Shown here piece by piece: positions 26,457 through 35,718 of a stretch of DNA of 64,000 nucleotides. Every line of letters begins with the position of its first letter. Position 1 is the stretch's first letter. This DNA comes from JANNPJ01 sp965200525 (lineage in GTDB: Bacteria; Actinomycetota; Actinomycetes; Actinomycetales; Kineosporiaceae). A program made the translations under genes and the position numbers. Where the stretch lies: NCBI GenBank assembly GCA_965200525.1, contig OZ241368.1, positions 5,518,001-5,582,000 on the forward strand, given 5' to 3'. The notes beneath the pieces were generated by a model. The model worked only from the letters and a program-made list of their open reading frames with translations, searched no databases and was not told where the DNA came from.

Positions 26457-27572
26457 GTGAAGATCGGCGTTCCGCGCGAGATCAAGAATCACGAGTACCG
26501 GGTGGCGATCACCCCCTCCGGCGTGCACGAGCTGGTCCGGGCCGGCCACCAGGTGTTCGTCGAGACCACCGCCGGGCACGGCTCCTCGATCAGCGACGAC
26601 GACTACGTCGCGGCCGGGGCCAGCATCCTGGCCACGCCCGACGACGTCTGGGCCGAGGGCGACCTGCTGCTCAAGGTCAAGGAGCCGATCGAGGCCGAGT
26701 ACCACCGGATGCGTTCGGATCAGGTGCTCTTCACCTACCTGCACCTGGCCGCGGACCGGCCGCTGACCGAGGAACTGGTCAAGCGCAACGTCACCGCGGT
26801 GGCCTACGAGACGGTCGAGCTGGCCGACCGGTCACTGCCGTTGCTGGCCCCGATGAGCGAGGTCGCCGGCCGGCTGGCCCCGCAGGTCGGGGCGGCCACC
26901 CTGATGCGGGCCGAGGGCGGGCGAGGAGTGCTGCTGGGCGGCGTCTCCGGGGTCTGGGCGGCCAAGGTCGTGATCATCGGGGCCGGGGTGTCCGGGGCCA
27001 ACGCGGCCGCGATCGCGCTCGGCATGCAGGCCGAGGTGGTGCTGCTGGACCGCAACATCGACCGGCTGCGCACCCTCGACCGGGTGTACCAGGGCCACCT
27101 GCAGACCGTCGCCTCCAACGCGCTCGAGATCGAGCGGGCCATCATGGACGCCGACCTGGTGATCGGCGCGGTCCTGGTGGCCGGGGCCAAGGCCCCCAAG
27201 CTGGTGTCCAACGAGCAGGTCAGCCGGATGAAGCCGGGCAGCGTGCTGGTCGACATCGCGATCGATCAGGGCGGCTGCTTCGAGGACTCGCGGCCGACCA
27301 CCCACGCCGACCCGACCTACAAGGTGCACGACTCGGTGTTCTACTGCGTCGCCAACATGCCCGGCGCCGTCCCGCACACCAGCACCTACGCCCTGACCAA
27401 CGTGACCCTCTCCTATGCGGTCGAGCTGGCCGGGCGGGGCTGGCGCGACGCCATGCGGGCCGATCCGGCACTGGCCAAGGGGCTGAACGCGCACCAGGGG
27501 GCGGTGACCAACCAGCCGGTGGCCCAGGCCCACGAGATGCCGTTCGCCGAGCTCGCCGACGTGCTGGCCTGA
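26457..27572 (+). CDS. ald: Alanine dehydrogenase
   Basis: This enzyme interconverts L-alanine and pyruvate plus ammonia with NAD. The protein starts MKIGVPREIKNHEYRVAITPSGV (Arg and Lys of the substrate site). It contains LLLKVKEPI, FTYLHLAAD (active His), the Rossmann motif VVIIGAGVSGANAAAIALGM with VVLLDRN, and DIAIDQGGCFEDSRPTTH. Length of 371 residues is standard. I chose GTG 26457 because GAGAGG lies 8 nt upstream and the N-terminus then matches the family; GTG 26448 (MRTVKIG) is in frame and possible. It lies 13 nt before xerD. A TAGAGT hexamer at 26381-26386 may be its -10. Confidence 0.95.
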   Translation: MKIGVPREIKNHEYRVAITPSGVHELVRAGHQVFVETTAGHGSSISDDDYVAAGASILATPDDVWAEGDLLLKVKEPIEAEYHRMRSDQVLFTYLHLAADRPLTEELVKRNVTAVAYETVELADRSLPLLAPMSEVAGRLAPQVGAATLMRAEGGRGVLLGGVSGVWAAKVVIIGAGVSGANAAAIALGMQAEVVLLDRNIDRLRTLDRVYQGHLQTVASNALEIERAIMDADLVIGAVLVAGAKAPKLVSNEQVSRMKPGSVLVDIAIDQGGCFEDSRPTTHADPTYKVHDSVFYCVANMPGAVPHTSTYALTNVTLSYAVELAGRGWRDAMRADPALAKGLNAHQGAVTNQPVAQAHEMPFAELADVLA

Positions 27573-27585
27573 ACCGAGCCGACCG

Positions 27586-28533
27586 GTGACGGCAACCGCC
27601 GGCGCGAGGTCGGCGCTGGACGGCGTGGTGGCCGGATACCTGGACCACCTCACCGTCGAGCGCGGGCTGGCCGCCAACACCCTCGAGGCGTACCGCCGCG
27701 ACCTGCGCCGGTACGTCGAGTTCTTGCGCGAGCGCGGGGTGGACGACCCGGACCGGGTGCGGGAGGCCGAGGTGACCGACTTCCTGGCCGCGATCCGGAC
27801 CGGGGACGACGGCGCCGCCCCGCTGAGCGCCAGCTCGGCCGCGCGGACCGTGGTCGCCGTCCGCGGGCTGCACCGGTTCCTGGTGCTGGAGGGTCGCACC
27901 GCGATCGACCCGGCCGGTCAGGTCCAGCCGCCGGCCGCGCCGAAGCGGCTGCCCAAGGCGATCAGCCTGGACGCGGTCGAGCGGGTGCTGGCCGCGACCG
28001 GCCCGCTGGAGACCTCGGCCGGGTTGCGCGACCGGGCCCTGCTGGAGCTGCTCTACGGCTGCGGGGCCCGGATCAGCGAGGCGGTCGGCTGCGCGGTCGA
28101 CGACCTCGACCTCGACTCGGGGCTGGTCCGGCTGCACGGCAAGGGCTCCAAGCAGCGAATCGTGCCGCTCGGCAGCTACGCCGTCGCCGCGCTGCAGGCC
28201 TACCTGGTCCGGGGCCGGCCGGAGCTGGCCGCCCGAGGGCAGGGCCCACCGGCGGTGTTCCTCAACGCCCGCGGCGGCCCGCTGTCGCGGCAGAGCGCGT
28301 GGGCGGTGCTGGCCGGTGCGGCCGACCGGGCCGACCTGGCCGGCCAGGTGTCGCCGCACACCCTGCGGCACTCGTTCGCGACCCACCTGCTGGAGGGCGG
28401 CGCCGACGTCCGGGTGGTGCAGGAACTGCTCGGGCACGCCTCGGTGACCACGACCCAGCTCTACACCCGGGTCACCGCGGACACCCTGCGGGAGGTCTAC
28501 ACGGCCACCCACCCGCGGGCCCTGCACCCGTGA
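27586..28533 (+). CDS. xerD: Tyrosine recombinase XerD
   Basis: This is a site-specific recombinase for chromosome dimer resolution at dif. The 315 residues have an N-terminal SAM-like core-binding domain (residues ~13-100; YLDHLTVERGLAANTLEAYRRDL) and the catalytic domain. All catalytic residues are visible: Arg in CGARISEA, Lys in GKGSKQRIVPL, HxxR in HTLRHSFATH, His in LLGHASVTTTQLY and the nucleophile Tyr in the same segment. The position between ald and parA matches the conserved Rv1701-Rv1708 region, so it is a housekeeping recombinase rather than a phage integrase. Confidence 0.95.
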   Translation: MTATAGARSALDGVVAGYLDHLTVERGLAANTLEAYRRDLRRYVEFLRERGVDDPDRVREAEVTDFLAAIRTGDDGAAPLSASSAARTVVAVRGLHRFLVLEGRTAIDPAGQVQPPAAPKRLPKAISLDAVERVLAATGPLETSAGLRDRALLELLYGCGARISEAVGCAVDDLDLDSGLVRLHGKGSKQRIVPLGSYAVAALQAYLVRGRPELAARGQGPPAVFLNARGGPLSRQSAWAVLAGAADRADLAGQVSPHTLRHSFATHLLEGGADVRVVQELLGHASVTTTQLYTRVTADTLREVYTATHPRALHP

Positions 28534-28581
28534 TTTTCGGTTGAGGTCATCAATCAGCAGGGGCGATATCGTTAGCCTGGC

Positions 28582-28611
28582 TTGAGCGCGACACGACGCG
28601 CCGACTAACCT
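28582..28611 (+). promoter_or_regulatory. Candidate sigma70-type promoter of the parA-scpAB operon
   Basis: TTGAGC (28582-28587), an 18-nt spacer and TAACCT (28606-28611) form a plausible promoter about 105 nt before the parA start. The same CGACTAACCT string occurs upstream of cmk at 33267-33276. Confidence 0.45.
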
Positions 28612-28716
28612 CGCAGAGTCCCGACCGGCAAAGCGCGAGGATGGGCACCGACGACGGGTCGGTGTTCTGTTCCGTAGTCGGCCCCCCGCGTCGACGAGCG
28701 CTACCGAGGAGACGAC

Positions 28717-29643
28717 GTGACGAACGACACGACCGCGCCGGCGGTGGACCTGACCGTCGAGCGCGGCGGAGGCGACGGGCCCAGCCTGGGCCTGGGTTCC
28801 GGCGGCGAAGGCCCGACCGGGCGCCCCATGCCGTCGTTCCCCGATCCGGTCCACCTGGACACCCACGGCCCGGCCCGGATCATCGCGATGTGCAACCAGA
28901 AGGGCGGCGTCGGTAAGACGACGTCCACCATCAACCTGGGTGCGGCCCTGGCCGAGTACGGCCGCAAGGTGCTGCTGGTCGACTTCGACCCGCAGGGCGC
29001 GCTCTCGGTCGGCATCGGGATCAACCCGCACGAGCTCGATCAGACCGTCTACAACGTGCTGATGGAGCGCGACACCGTGCTGGCCGACGTGATCCGGCCG
29101 ACCGCGATTCCCGGACTCGACCTGCTGCCGGCCAACATCGACCTGTCCGCGGCCGAGGTCCAGTTGGTCGGTGAGGTGGCCCGCGAGACCGTGCTGGCCC
29201 GGGCCCTGCGCCCGGTGCTGGACGAGTACGACATCATCCTGATCGACTGCCAGCCCTCGCTCGGCCTGCTCACGATCAATGCCCTGACCGCCGCCCACGG
29301 CGTCGTCATCCCGCTGGAGTGCGAGTTCTTCGCCCTGCGCGGGGTCGCCCTGCTGGTCGAGACGATTGAGAAGGTGAAGGACCGGCTGAACCCGGGCCTG
29401 GAGGTCGACGGCATCCTGGCCACCATGTACGACCCGCGCACCCTGCACAGCCGCGAGGTCGTGTCCCGGGTGGTCGAGGCGTTCGGCGACCAGGTCTTCC
29501 ACACCGTGATCGGCCGCACGGTCAAGTTCCCGGACGCCTCGGTCGCGGCCGAGCCGATCACCACCTACGCCTCCTCGCACGCCGGCGCGTACGCCTACCG
29601 GCTGCTGGCCCGCGAGCTGATCGCCCGTGGCGACGCTGCCTGA
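28717..29643 (+). CDS. ParA/Soj-family ATPase (orphan, scpAB-linked)
   Basis: This 308-residue ParA-type Walker ATPase has the deviant P-loop NQKGGVGKTTSTINLG (residues ~60-75), LVDFDPQGAL and IDCQPSLGLLT, followed by EFFALRGVALLVETI. Residues 1-50 are a Gly/Pro-rich extension before the fold. No parB follows. Instead it overlaps scpA by 17 bp, the same order as Rv1708-Rv1710. It probably acts in chromosome organisation with the condensin subunits rather than in classic ParABS. GAGGAG precedes the GTG start. Confidence 0.93.
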   Translation: MTNDTTAPAVDLTVERGGGDGPSLGLGSGGEGPTGRPMPSFPDPVHLDTHGPARIIAMCNQKGGVGKTTSTINLGAALAEYGRKVLLVDFDPQGALSVGIGINPHELDQTVYNVLMERDTVLADVIRPTAIPGLDLLPANIDLSAAEVQLVGEVARETVLARALRPVLDEYDIILIDCQPSLGLLTINALTAAHGVVIPLECEFFALRGVALLVETIEKVKDRLNPGLEVDGILATMYDPRTLHSREVVSRVVEAFGDQVFHTVIGRTVKFPDASVAAEPITTYASSHAGAYAYRLLARELIARGDAA

Positions 29644-30547
29644 GGGCGGCGCCGTCGTCGAGGAGAAGCCACTCGTCGTAGAAGAGGGCGAGGCGCTCGT
29701 CCCGGGGGGTGTGCTGCCCGGCCGGTCGTCGGCCTTCCAGGTGCATCTGGAGAACTACGACGGCCCGTTCGACCTGCTCCTGGGCCTGATCGCCAAGCAC
29801 AAGCTCGACGTCACCGAGATCGCGATCGCCAAGGTCACCGACGAGTTCATCGCCTACATCCGGGCTCTGGGCAGCAACTGGGACCTGGGCGAGGTCAGCG
29901 AGTTCCTGCTGGTCGCGGCCACCCTGCTCGATCTCAAGGCGGCCCGCCTGCTGCCCGCGGCCGAGGTCGAGGACGACGAGGACCTGGCCCTGCTGGAGGC
30001 CCGCGACCTGCTGTTCGCCCGGTTGCTTCAGTACCGGGCATTCAAGGACGTCGCGGCCACCTTCGCCCAGCGGATCGCGCAGGAGTCCAGGCAGTCGGCC
30101 CGCGACGTCCCGATGGAACCGCACCTGACCCGACTGCTGCCCGAACTGGTGCTCGGGCTGACCCCCCTGCAGTTCGCCGAGCTCGCGGCCAAGGCGATGA
30201 CACCCAAGGTGGCCCCCACCGTCACCCTCGACCACCTGCACTCCCCGACGGTCAGCGTGCGCGAGCAGGCCGCGCTGATCGTGGAGCGGATGCGCCGGAT
30301 GCAGTCGGCCAGCTTCCGGACCCTGGTCTCGGACGCCGACGGTCAGGTGGTCGTGATCGCCCGGTTCCTGGCCCTGCTCGAACTGTTCCGGGAGGGCGCG
30401 GTCGGGTTCGACCAGGTGGTGCCGCTGGGTGAGCTGACCGTGCGCTGGACCGGGGCCGAGGTCGGCGACATCGAGGTGGCCGACGACTTCGACGGCGAGG
30501 GCCCCGAGCCCGCGACTGAACCGCTGGACGCCGCCGACGAGGCATGA
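29627..30547 (+). CDS. scpA: Segregation and condensation protein A
   Basis: ScpA is the kleisin subunit of the bacterial SMC condensin. The 306 residues contain the kleisin N-terminal signature FQVHLENYDGPFDLLLGLIAKHKLDVTEIAIAKVTDEFI (residues ~39-77). A central helical region follows (EFLLVAATLLDLKAARLLPA), then a C-terminal winged-helix region (FLALLELFREGAVGFDQ), with an acidic tail after it. It starts inside parA (17-bp overlap, GTG) and is followed 7 nt later by scpB, so the complex partners are co-expressed. Confidence 0.95.
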   Translation: MATLPEGGAVVEEKPLVVEEGEALVPGGVLPGRSSAFQVHLENYDGPFDLLLGLIAKHKLDVTEIAIAKVTDEFIAYIRALGSNWDLGEVSEFLLVAATLLDLKAARLLPAAEVEDDEDLALLEARDLLFARLLQYRAFKDVAATFAQRIAQESRQSARDVPMEPHLTRLLPELVLGLTPLQFAELAAKAMTPKVAPTVTLDHLHSPTVSVREQAALIVERMRRMQSASFRTLVSDADGQVVVIARFLALLELFREGAVGFDQVVPLGELTVRWTGAEVGDIEVADDFDGEGPEPATEPLDAADEA

Positions 30548-30554
30548 TGAACCA

Positions 30555-31238
30555 GTGAACGTGACAACTACTGCTGAACCGACAACTGAGCCGCCGGCCT
30601 CGGCCGTCCGGACAGACGTCGCAAAAGCGGAGGATCAGGGCGCCGATGCCCTGCCCGGGCTGACCCCGGCGCCCGACCTCGAACTGCTGCCCGGTGGCCC
30701 CCGGGCCGCGCTCGAGGCGATCCTGATGGTCGTCGACCGCCCGGTCGACGAGCTCTCCCTGGCCTCCGCCCTCGACCTGCCGGTCGACCGGGTGGCCGAA
30801 CTGCTGGCCGCGCTGGTGCTCGACTACGACGAGGCCGAGCGCGGTTTCGAACTGCGCCGGGTGGCCGGCGGCTGGCGGGTCTTCAGCCGGTCCGCGCACG
30901 CCCCGGTGGTGGAGCGGTTCGTGCTCGACGGCCAGACCTCGCGGCTCAGTCAGGCCGCCCTCGAGACGCTGGCCATCGTCGCCTACCGGCAGCCGGTAAG
31001 CCGGGCCCGGGTCTCGGCCGTCCGCGGCGTCAACGTGGACGCCGTGATGCGCACCCTGGTCACCCGCGGCCTGGTCGAGGAGGCCGGCAACGACCGGGAG
31101 ACCGGCGCTGTTCTCTACCGCACGACCGATACCTTCCTGCACAAGCTGGGCCTCGGCCGGCTGGACGAGCTGCCCGCGCTGGCACCGTTCCTGCCCGAGG
31201 TCGATGCCCTCGACGACTTCCCGATCGGAAACTCATGA
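30555..31238 (+). CDS. scpB: Segregation and condensation protein B
   Basis: ScpB binds ScpA and regulates SMC. The 227 residues have a Thr/Glu/Ala-rich N-terminal extension (~50 residues), then two winged-helix domains (ALEAILMVVDRPVDELSLASALDLP and RLSQAALETLAIVAYRQPVSRARVSAVRGVNVDAVMRTLVTRGLVEE). The latter is the hallmark ScpB sequence. The GTG start follows scpA by 7 nt and the stop overlaps rluB by ATGA. Confidence 0.95.
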   Translation: MNVTTTAEPTTEPPASAVRTDVAKAEDQGADALPGLTPAPDLELLPGGPRAALEAILMVVDRPVDELSLASALDLPVDRVAELLAALVLDYDEAERGFELRRVAGGWRVFSRSAHAPVVERFVLDGQTSRLSQAALETLAIVAYRQPVSRARVSAVRGVNVDAVMRTLVTRGLVEEAGNDRETGAVLYRTTDTFLHKLGLGRLDELPALAPFLPEVDALDDFPIGNS

Positions 31239-32080
31239 GTCCCGCAGATCGACGCCGCCCCGGCGGCCGTGACCGCACCGGCGCCCCCCAGGGCGGCCGG
31301 CCGGTCAAACGCACCCCCGCCCCGCCGTCCGCCCCGGCCAAGGACGTGCACGACCCGGACGGCACCCGGCTGCAGAAGGTGCTGGCCCAGGCCGGCGTCG
31401 GTTCCCGGCGGGCCTGCGAGGAACTGATCGCGGCCGGCCGGGTCCAGGTCGACGGCCAGACCGTGCGCGAGCTCGGCGTCCGGGTCGACCCGAAACGCCA
31501 GGCCGTGCACGTCGACGGCGTCCGGATCTCGGTCGACACCTCGATGGTCTACCTGGCCCTGAACAAGCCACCGGGTGTCGTCTCGACAATGGACGACCCG
31601 GAGGGCCGGCCCTCGCTCGGCGACCTCCTGATCGGCCGGGAGGAGCGGTTGTTCCACGTCGGCCGGCTCGACCAGGCCACCGAGGGACTCCTGCTGCTGA
31701 CCAACGACGGCGACCTGGCCAACCGGCTCTCGCACCCCAGCCACGAGGTGCAGAAGACCTACCTGGCCGAGGTGGCCGGCCCGGTGAAGAAAGACATCGG
31801 CAAGCGGTTGCGGGCCGGCATCGAGCTCGAGGACGGCCCGGCCAAGGTCGACTCGTTCCGGGTGGTCGACGCCCGGCCGGGCAAGGCGCTGGTCGAGATC
31901 GTGCTGCACGAGGGCCGCAACCACATCGTCCGGCGGTTGCTGGCCGCGGTCGGGCACCCGGTCGAGCAGTTGGTCCGCACCCAGGTCGGCCCGATCAAGC
32001 TCGGTGACCTGCGCTCGGGGCGGACCCGGTCGCTGCACGGCGACGAGCTCGGCCGGCTGTTCGAGGCCGCGGGGCTGTGA
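31235..32080 (+). CDS. rluB: RluB-type ribosomal large subunit pseudouridine synthase
   Basis: This RsuA/RluB/E/F-family enzyme isomerises uridine in 23S rRNA. The 281 residues have a basic, Pro-rich N-terminal tail (~40 residues), an S4 domain (RLQKVLAQAGVGSRRACEELIAAGRVQVDG) and the catalytic domain. The latter has LALNKPPGVVSTMDDPEGRP and the catalytic Asp motif VGRLDQATEGLLLLTNDGDL, then EGRNHIVRRLLAAVGHPVEQLVR. It is coupled to scpB and to the prephenate dehydrogenase gene by ATGA or GTGA overlaps. Confidence 0.94.
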   Translation: MSPADRRRPGGRDRTGAPQGGRPVKRTPAPPSAPAKDVHDPDGTRLQKVLAQAGVGSRRACEELIAAGRVQVDGQTVRELGVRVDPKRQAVHVDGVRISVDTSMVYLALNKPPGVVSTMDDPEGRPSLGDLLIGREERLFHVGRLDQATEGLLLLTNDGDLANRLSHPSHEVQKTYLAEVAGPVKKDIGKRLRAGIELEDGPAKVDSFRVVDARPGKALVEIVLHEGRNHIVRRLLAAVGHPVEQLVRTQVGPIKLGDLRSGRTRSLHGDELGRLFEAAGL

Positions 32081-33219
32081 GCCTCGACCCGGCGGCGGCC
32101 GAGGGGCTGGGCCCGGTCCGGATCGTTGGTACCGGCCTGCTCGGCGCCAGCGTCGGCCTGGCCCTGCGCCAGCTCGGCGTCCGGGTCCTGCTCAGTGATC
32201 CGTCGCCGACCGCGATGGCCCTGGCCCGCGACGTCGGCGCGGGCGAGCCCGACCCCGGCGACGTGCCGGTCGCCCTGGTCGTGGTCGGGGCTCCACCGGA
32301 CGTCACCGCCGAGGTGGTCGCGGCCGAGCTGGCCCGGCACCCGGAGGCCACGGTCACCGACGTGGCCAGCGTCAAGGGCGGCATCTGGAGGGCGTTGCGC
32401 GCCGCCGGGGCCGATCTGAGCCGGTACGTCGGCGGGCACCCGATGGCCGGCCGGGAACGGTCCGGCCCGGTCGCGGCCCGGGCCGACCTGTTCCTGGGCC
32501 GGCCCTGGGTGGTCTGCTCGGGGGAGTCCACCGACCCCGGGGGCGCGCACTGGGCCCCGGCGGCGGCGTCCCGGATCGAGAGCGTGCGCCGGCTGGCCCA
32601 CGCGCTCGGCGCGACCCCGGTGGTGATGGCCGCGGCCGACCACGACGAGGCGGTCGCCCTGATCTCGCACGTCCCCCAGATCGCGGCCAGCCTGGTCGCG
32701 GCGCGGCTGGTCAAGGCGAGCGACCCGGCGGTCGGGCTGGCTGGCCAAGGGTTGCGCGACGTCACCCGGATCGCCGACAGCGACCCCGCCCTCTGGGCCC
32801 AGATCCTGGCCGCCAACGCCGGCCCGGTGAACCGGGCCCTGCGCGAGATCCGCTCCGACCTGGACGGCCTGATCGATGCCCTGGACGCGCTGACCGGCCC
32901 GGACGGCACCGAGCTGGGGGCCCGGGCGGCGCTGGCCCGGGTGGTGGCCGAGGGCCGGTCCGGGCGGGAGCGGATCCCGGGCAAGCACGGCGAGCCACTG
33001 ACCCGGTACGCCGTGGTCACCGCCCTGCTGCCGGACAATCCGGGCCAACTGGCCCGGCTGTTCGACGACATCGGCGAGGCCGGGATCAACGTCGAGGAGT
33101 TCGCCCTGGAGCACTCGCCCGGGCAGAAGGTGGGCCTGGCCGGGGTGTCGGTGCTGCCGGCCGCCCGCGAGTCACTGGAGAAGGCCCTGATCGAGCGGGG
33201 CTGGCACGTGGTCGACTGA
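32077..33219 (+). CDS. tyrA: Prephenate dehydrogenase with C-terminal ACT domain
   Basis: This enzyme catalyses NAD-dependent oxidative decarboxylation of prephenate in tyrosine synthesis. Features in order over 380 residues are the Rossmann motif VRIVGTGLLGASVGLALRQLG, the VTDVASVKGGIW segment, the catalytic His region YVGGHPMAGRERSGP, and VAALISHVPQ-like EAVALISHVPQIAA. A C-terminal ACT domain (residues ~310-380; VVTALLPDNPGQLARLFDDIGEAGINVEEFALEHS) is probably for Tyr feedback. It is coupled to rluB by GTGA. Confidence 0.93.
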   Translation: MSLDPAAAEGLGPVRIVGTGLLGASVGLALRQLGVRVLLSDPSPTAMALARDVGAGEPDPGDVPVALVVVGAPPDVTAEVVAAELARHPEATVTDVASVKGGIWRALRAAGADLSRYVGGHPMAGRERSGPVAARADLFLGRPWVVCSGESTDPGGAHWAPAAASRIESVRRLAHALGATPVVMAAADHDEAVALISHVPQIAASLVAARLVKASDPAVGLAGQGLRDVTRIADSDPALWAQILAANAGPVNRALREIRSDLDGLIDALDALTGPDGTELGARAALARVVAEGRSGRERIPGKHGEPLTRYAVVTALLPDNPGQLARLFDDIGEAGINVEEFALEHSPGQKVGLAGVSVLPAARESLEKALIERGWHVVD

Positions 33220-33248
33220 GCTGATCCGGGACCGTTGGTGACGATGGC

Positions 33249-33276
33249 GTGAACGGTCGCCGTCCTCGACTAACCT
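33249..33276 (+). promoter_or_regulatory. Weak candidate promoter of cmk-der
   Basis: A -10-like TAACCT at 33271-33276, preceded by GTGAAC (33249-33254) with a 16-nt spacer, lies in the 107-bp gap before cmk. The CGACTAACCT context is identical to that before parA. GGAGG precedes the cmk start. Confidence 0.3.
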
Positions 33277-33326
33277 AGGGGTAGCCACCGTGGCCTCACC
33301 AAACCCCCATTACCGGAGGATTCGCC

Positions 33327-34109
33327 GTGCCCGCCCCTAACGACCCCACCACCGGGCGTCCGCTCGTCATCGCCGTCGACGGCCCTTCGGGCTCCGGCAA
33401 GTCGAGCGTCTCCCGTGAGGTGGCCCGTCGGCTCGGGCTGGAGTACCTCGACACCGGGGCGATGTACCGGGCCGCCTGCTGGTCGGTGCTCGACGCCGGG
33501 ATCGACCCGGCCGATCCGGCCGCCGCCGGCGCCGTGGCCGAAGCGGTCCGCCGGCTCGACCTGCAGATGGGCACCGACCCGTCGGCGCCCTCGGTGCGGG
33601 TGGCCGGCCGTGAGATCAGCGCCGAGATCCGCGAGACCCGGATCTCGACCACGGTCAGCGCCGTCGCCACCAACCTCGACGTCCGGGCCGAGCTGCAGCG
33701 CCGTCAGCGCGAGCTGATCGCCGCCGCCCGCACCGGCAGCCGCAGCGGGTGTGTGGCCGAGGGCCGCGACATCACCACCGTGGTCGCGCCCGACGCCGAC
33801 GTCCGCATCCTGCTCACCGCCAGCGAGGAGGCCCGGCTGGCCCGGCGCTCGCGCGAGCTGCACGGTTCGGCCGACGCCGCCGCCGTCGCGGCCACCCGCG
33901 ACCAGATCGTCCGCCGCGACGCCGACGACTCGACCGTCTCCAGCTTCCAGGTCGCCGCCGACGGCGTGCTGCACCTCGACTCCTCCGCGCTCGACTTCGA
34001 GCAGACCGTGAACGCCGTGCTCAGTGCCGTCTCGCAGACCGCGAACGGCACCGTTGCCGACCTCGACGACAGCACCGAGCGTGCCGGGGCGGGTTCGGTG
34101 CAACGATGA
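33327..34109 (+). CDS. cmk: Cytidylate kinase
   Basis: CMP/dCMP kinase of 260 residues. The P-loop is IAVDGPSGSGKSSVSREVARRLG (residues ~15-37), followed by LDTGAMYRA and the NMP-binding insert with VRVAGREISAEIRETRISTTVSAVA. VAEGRDITTVVAPDADVRILLTAS and the lid region ARRSREL follow, with RRDADDST near the end. The C-terminal ~35 residues form an extra tail rich in T, A and D. GGAGG lies upstream of the GTG. The stop overlaps der (ATGA). Confidence 0.95.
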   Translation: MPAPNDPTTGRPLVIAVDGPSGSGKSSVSREVARRLGLEYLDTGAMYRAACWSVLDAGIDPADPAAAGAVAEAVRRLDLQMGTDPSAPSVRVAGREISAEIRETRISTTVSAVATNLDVRAELQRRQRELIAAARTGSRSGCVAEGRDITTVVAPDADVRILLTASEEARLARRSRELHGSADAAAVAATRDQIVRRDADDSTVSSFQVAADGVLHLDSSALDFEQTVNAVLSAVSQTANGTVADLDDSTERAGAGSVQR

Positions 34110-35641
34110 GCGACACCGACTCCCGCAACGACGCCGACGCTCCGGTCGTCGTCGACGGCTCGATCGGGTACGGCGACGTCGAGACCCTGACCGGTCAGGA
34201 GGCGCGCACCCCCGGGATCGACCGGGCGCTGCGGGCCGGGCTCGACGACTACGACCTCTCCGACGCAGACCTGGCCCTGCTCGACCGCGACGCCGGCGAC
34301 GAGTACGACGACGGGCAGGTCGGCCCGCTGCCGGTGCTGGCCGTCGTCGGCCGGCCCAACGTCGGCAAGTCAACCCTGGTCAACCGGGTGCTCGGACGCC
34401 GCGAGGCGGTCGTCGAGGATGTCCCCGGGGTCACCCGCGACCGGGTCCGGTACGAGACCGAGTGGTCCGGCCGGCGGTTCATGGTGGTCGACACCGGCGG
34501 CTGGGAGCGCGACGTCAAGGGCCTGGCCGCCCGGGTCGCCGAGCAGGCCGAGGTCGCGATCGAGCTGGCCGACGCCGTGATGTTCGTGGTCGACGCGACC
34601 GTGGGCGCCACCAGCACCGACGAGGCCGTGGTCAAGCTGCTGCGCAAGTCGGGCAAGCCGGTGGTGCTGGCCGCCAACAAGGTCGACGACTCGCGGGCCG
34701 AGTCCGACGCGACCGCGCTCTGGTCGCTCGGCCTGGGCGAGCCCTACGCCGTCTCGGCCCTGCACGGCCGGGGCAGCGGCGACCTGCTCGACGCCGTGCT
34801 GGCGGCACTGCCGCTGCAGTCGGCGATCGGCGAGGAGCCGAACAGCGGCCTGCGCCGGGTGGCCCTGCTGGGCCGGCCCAACGTGGGCAAGTCGAGCCTG
34901 CTCAACGCCCTGGCCGGCAGCGAGCGGGTGGTGGTCGACGCCACCGCCGGAACCACCCGCGACCCGGTCGACGAGGTGGTCGAGATCGACGGTCGCCCGT
35001 GGCGTTTCGTCGACACGGCCGGCATCCGGCGCCGGGTCCACCAGAACCAGGGCGCCGACTTCTACGCCTCGCTGCGCACCCAGTCGGCGCTGGAGAAGGC
35101 CGAGGTCGCCGTCGTCCTGCTCGACTCCAGCGAGCCGCTGACCGAGCAGGACACCCGGGTGATCCAGCTCGTGATCGACTCCGGCCGGGCGCTGGTGCTG
35201 GCCTACAACAAGTGGGACCTGATGGACGAGGAGCGCCGCAAGTTCCTCGAGCGCGAGCGGGAGGTCGACCTGGTCCAGGTGGCCTGGGCCCCCCGGATCA
35301 ACGTCTCGGCCCTGACCACGTGGCACGTCAACCGGCTGACCCCGGCCCTCGACCAGGCCCTGGCCTCGTGGGAGACCCGGGTGCCGACCGGCCGGCTGAA
35401 CGCCCTGCTGGCCCAGATCATGCAGTCGCACCCGCACCCGGTGCGCAGCGGTAAGCAACCCCGGATCCTGTTCGGCACCCAGGTCGCGGCCAAGCCGCCC
35501 CGGTTCGTGCTGTTCACCACCGGCTTCTTCGAGGCCGGCTACCGCCGGTTCATCGAACGCCGGCTGCGCGAGGAGTTCGGCTTCGCCGGCACACCGATCG
35601 AGGTCTCGGTCCGCCCCCGGGAGAAGCGCGGCCGCAAGTAG
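34106..35641 (+). CDS. der: Ribosome biogenesis GTPase Der
   Basis: Der (EngA) is a double-GTPase needed for 50S maturation. The 511 residues carry an acidic N-terminal extension (~70 residues). Domain G1 follows (VVGRPNVGKSTLVNRVLG, DVPGVTRDR, DTGG, NKVD), then domain G2 (LLGRPNVGKSSLLNALAG, TAGTTRDPVDE, DTAGIRRR, NKWD) and a C-terminal KH-like domain (PRFVLFTTGFFEAGYRRFIERRLREEFGFAGTPIEVSVRPREK). The ATG overlaps the cmk stop. Its TAG stop is directly followed by MFS coding sequence. Confidence 0.96.
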   Translation: MSDTDSRNDADAPVVVDGSIGYGDVETLTGQEARTPGIDRALRAGLDDYDLSDADLALLDRDAGDEYDDGQVGPLPVLAVVGRPNVGKSTLVNRVLGRREAVVEDVPGVTRDRVRYETEWSGRRFMVVDTGGWERDVKGLAARVAEQAEVAIELADAVMFVVDATVGATSTDEAVVKLLRKSGKPVVLAANKVDDSRAESDATALWSLGLGEPYAVSALHGRGSGDLLDAVLAALPLQSAIGEEPNSGLRRVALLGRPNVGKSSLLNALAGSERVVVDATAGTTRDPVDEVVEIDGRPWRFVDTAGIRRRVHQNQGADFYASLRTQSALEKAEVAVVLLDSSEPLTEQDTRVIQLVIDSGRALVLAYNKWDLMDEERRKFLEREREVDLVQVAWAPRINVSALTTWHVNRLTPALDQALASWETRVPTGRLNALLAQIMQSHPHPVRSGKQPRILFGTQVAAKPPRFVLFTTGFFEAGYRRFIERRLREEFGFAGTPIEVSVRPREKRGRK

Positions 35642-35718
35642 CCTTCAGCCGCGACTTCACGGTCTTCTGGGCCGGGCAGACCCTGTCCGACGTCGGGAGC
35701 TCGATCTCGATCGTCGCG

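Noticed and set aside
27586..29643. XerD plus ParA as signs of a plasmid or integrative element
   Set aside because: The order ald/xerD-parA-scpA-scpB-rluB-cmk-der is the normal actinobacterial chromosome order, and no element genes are near.
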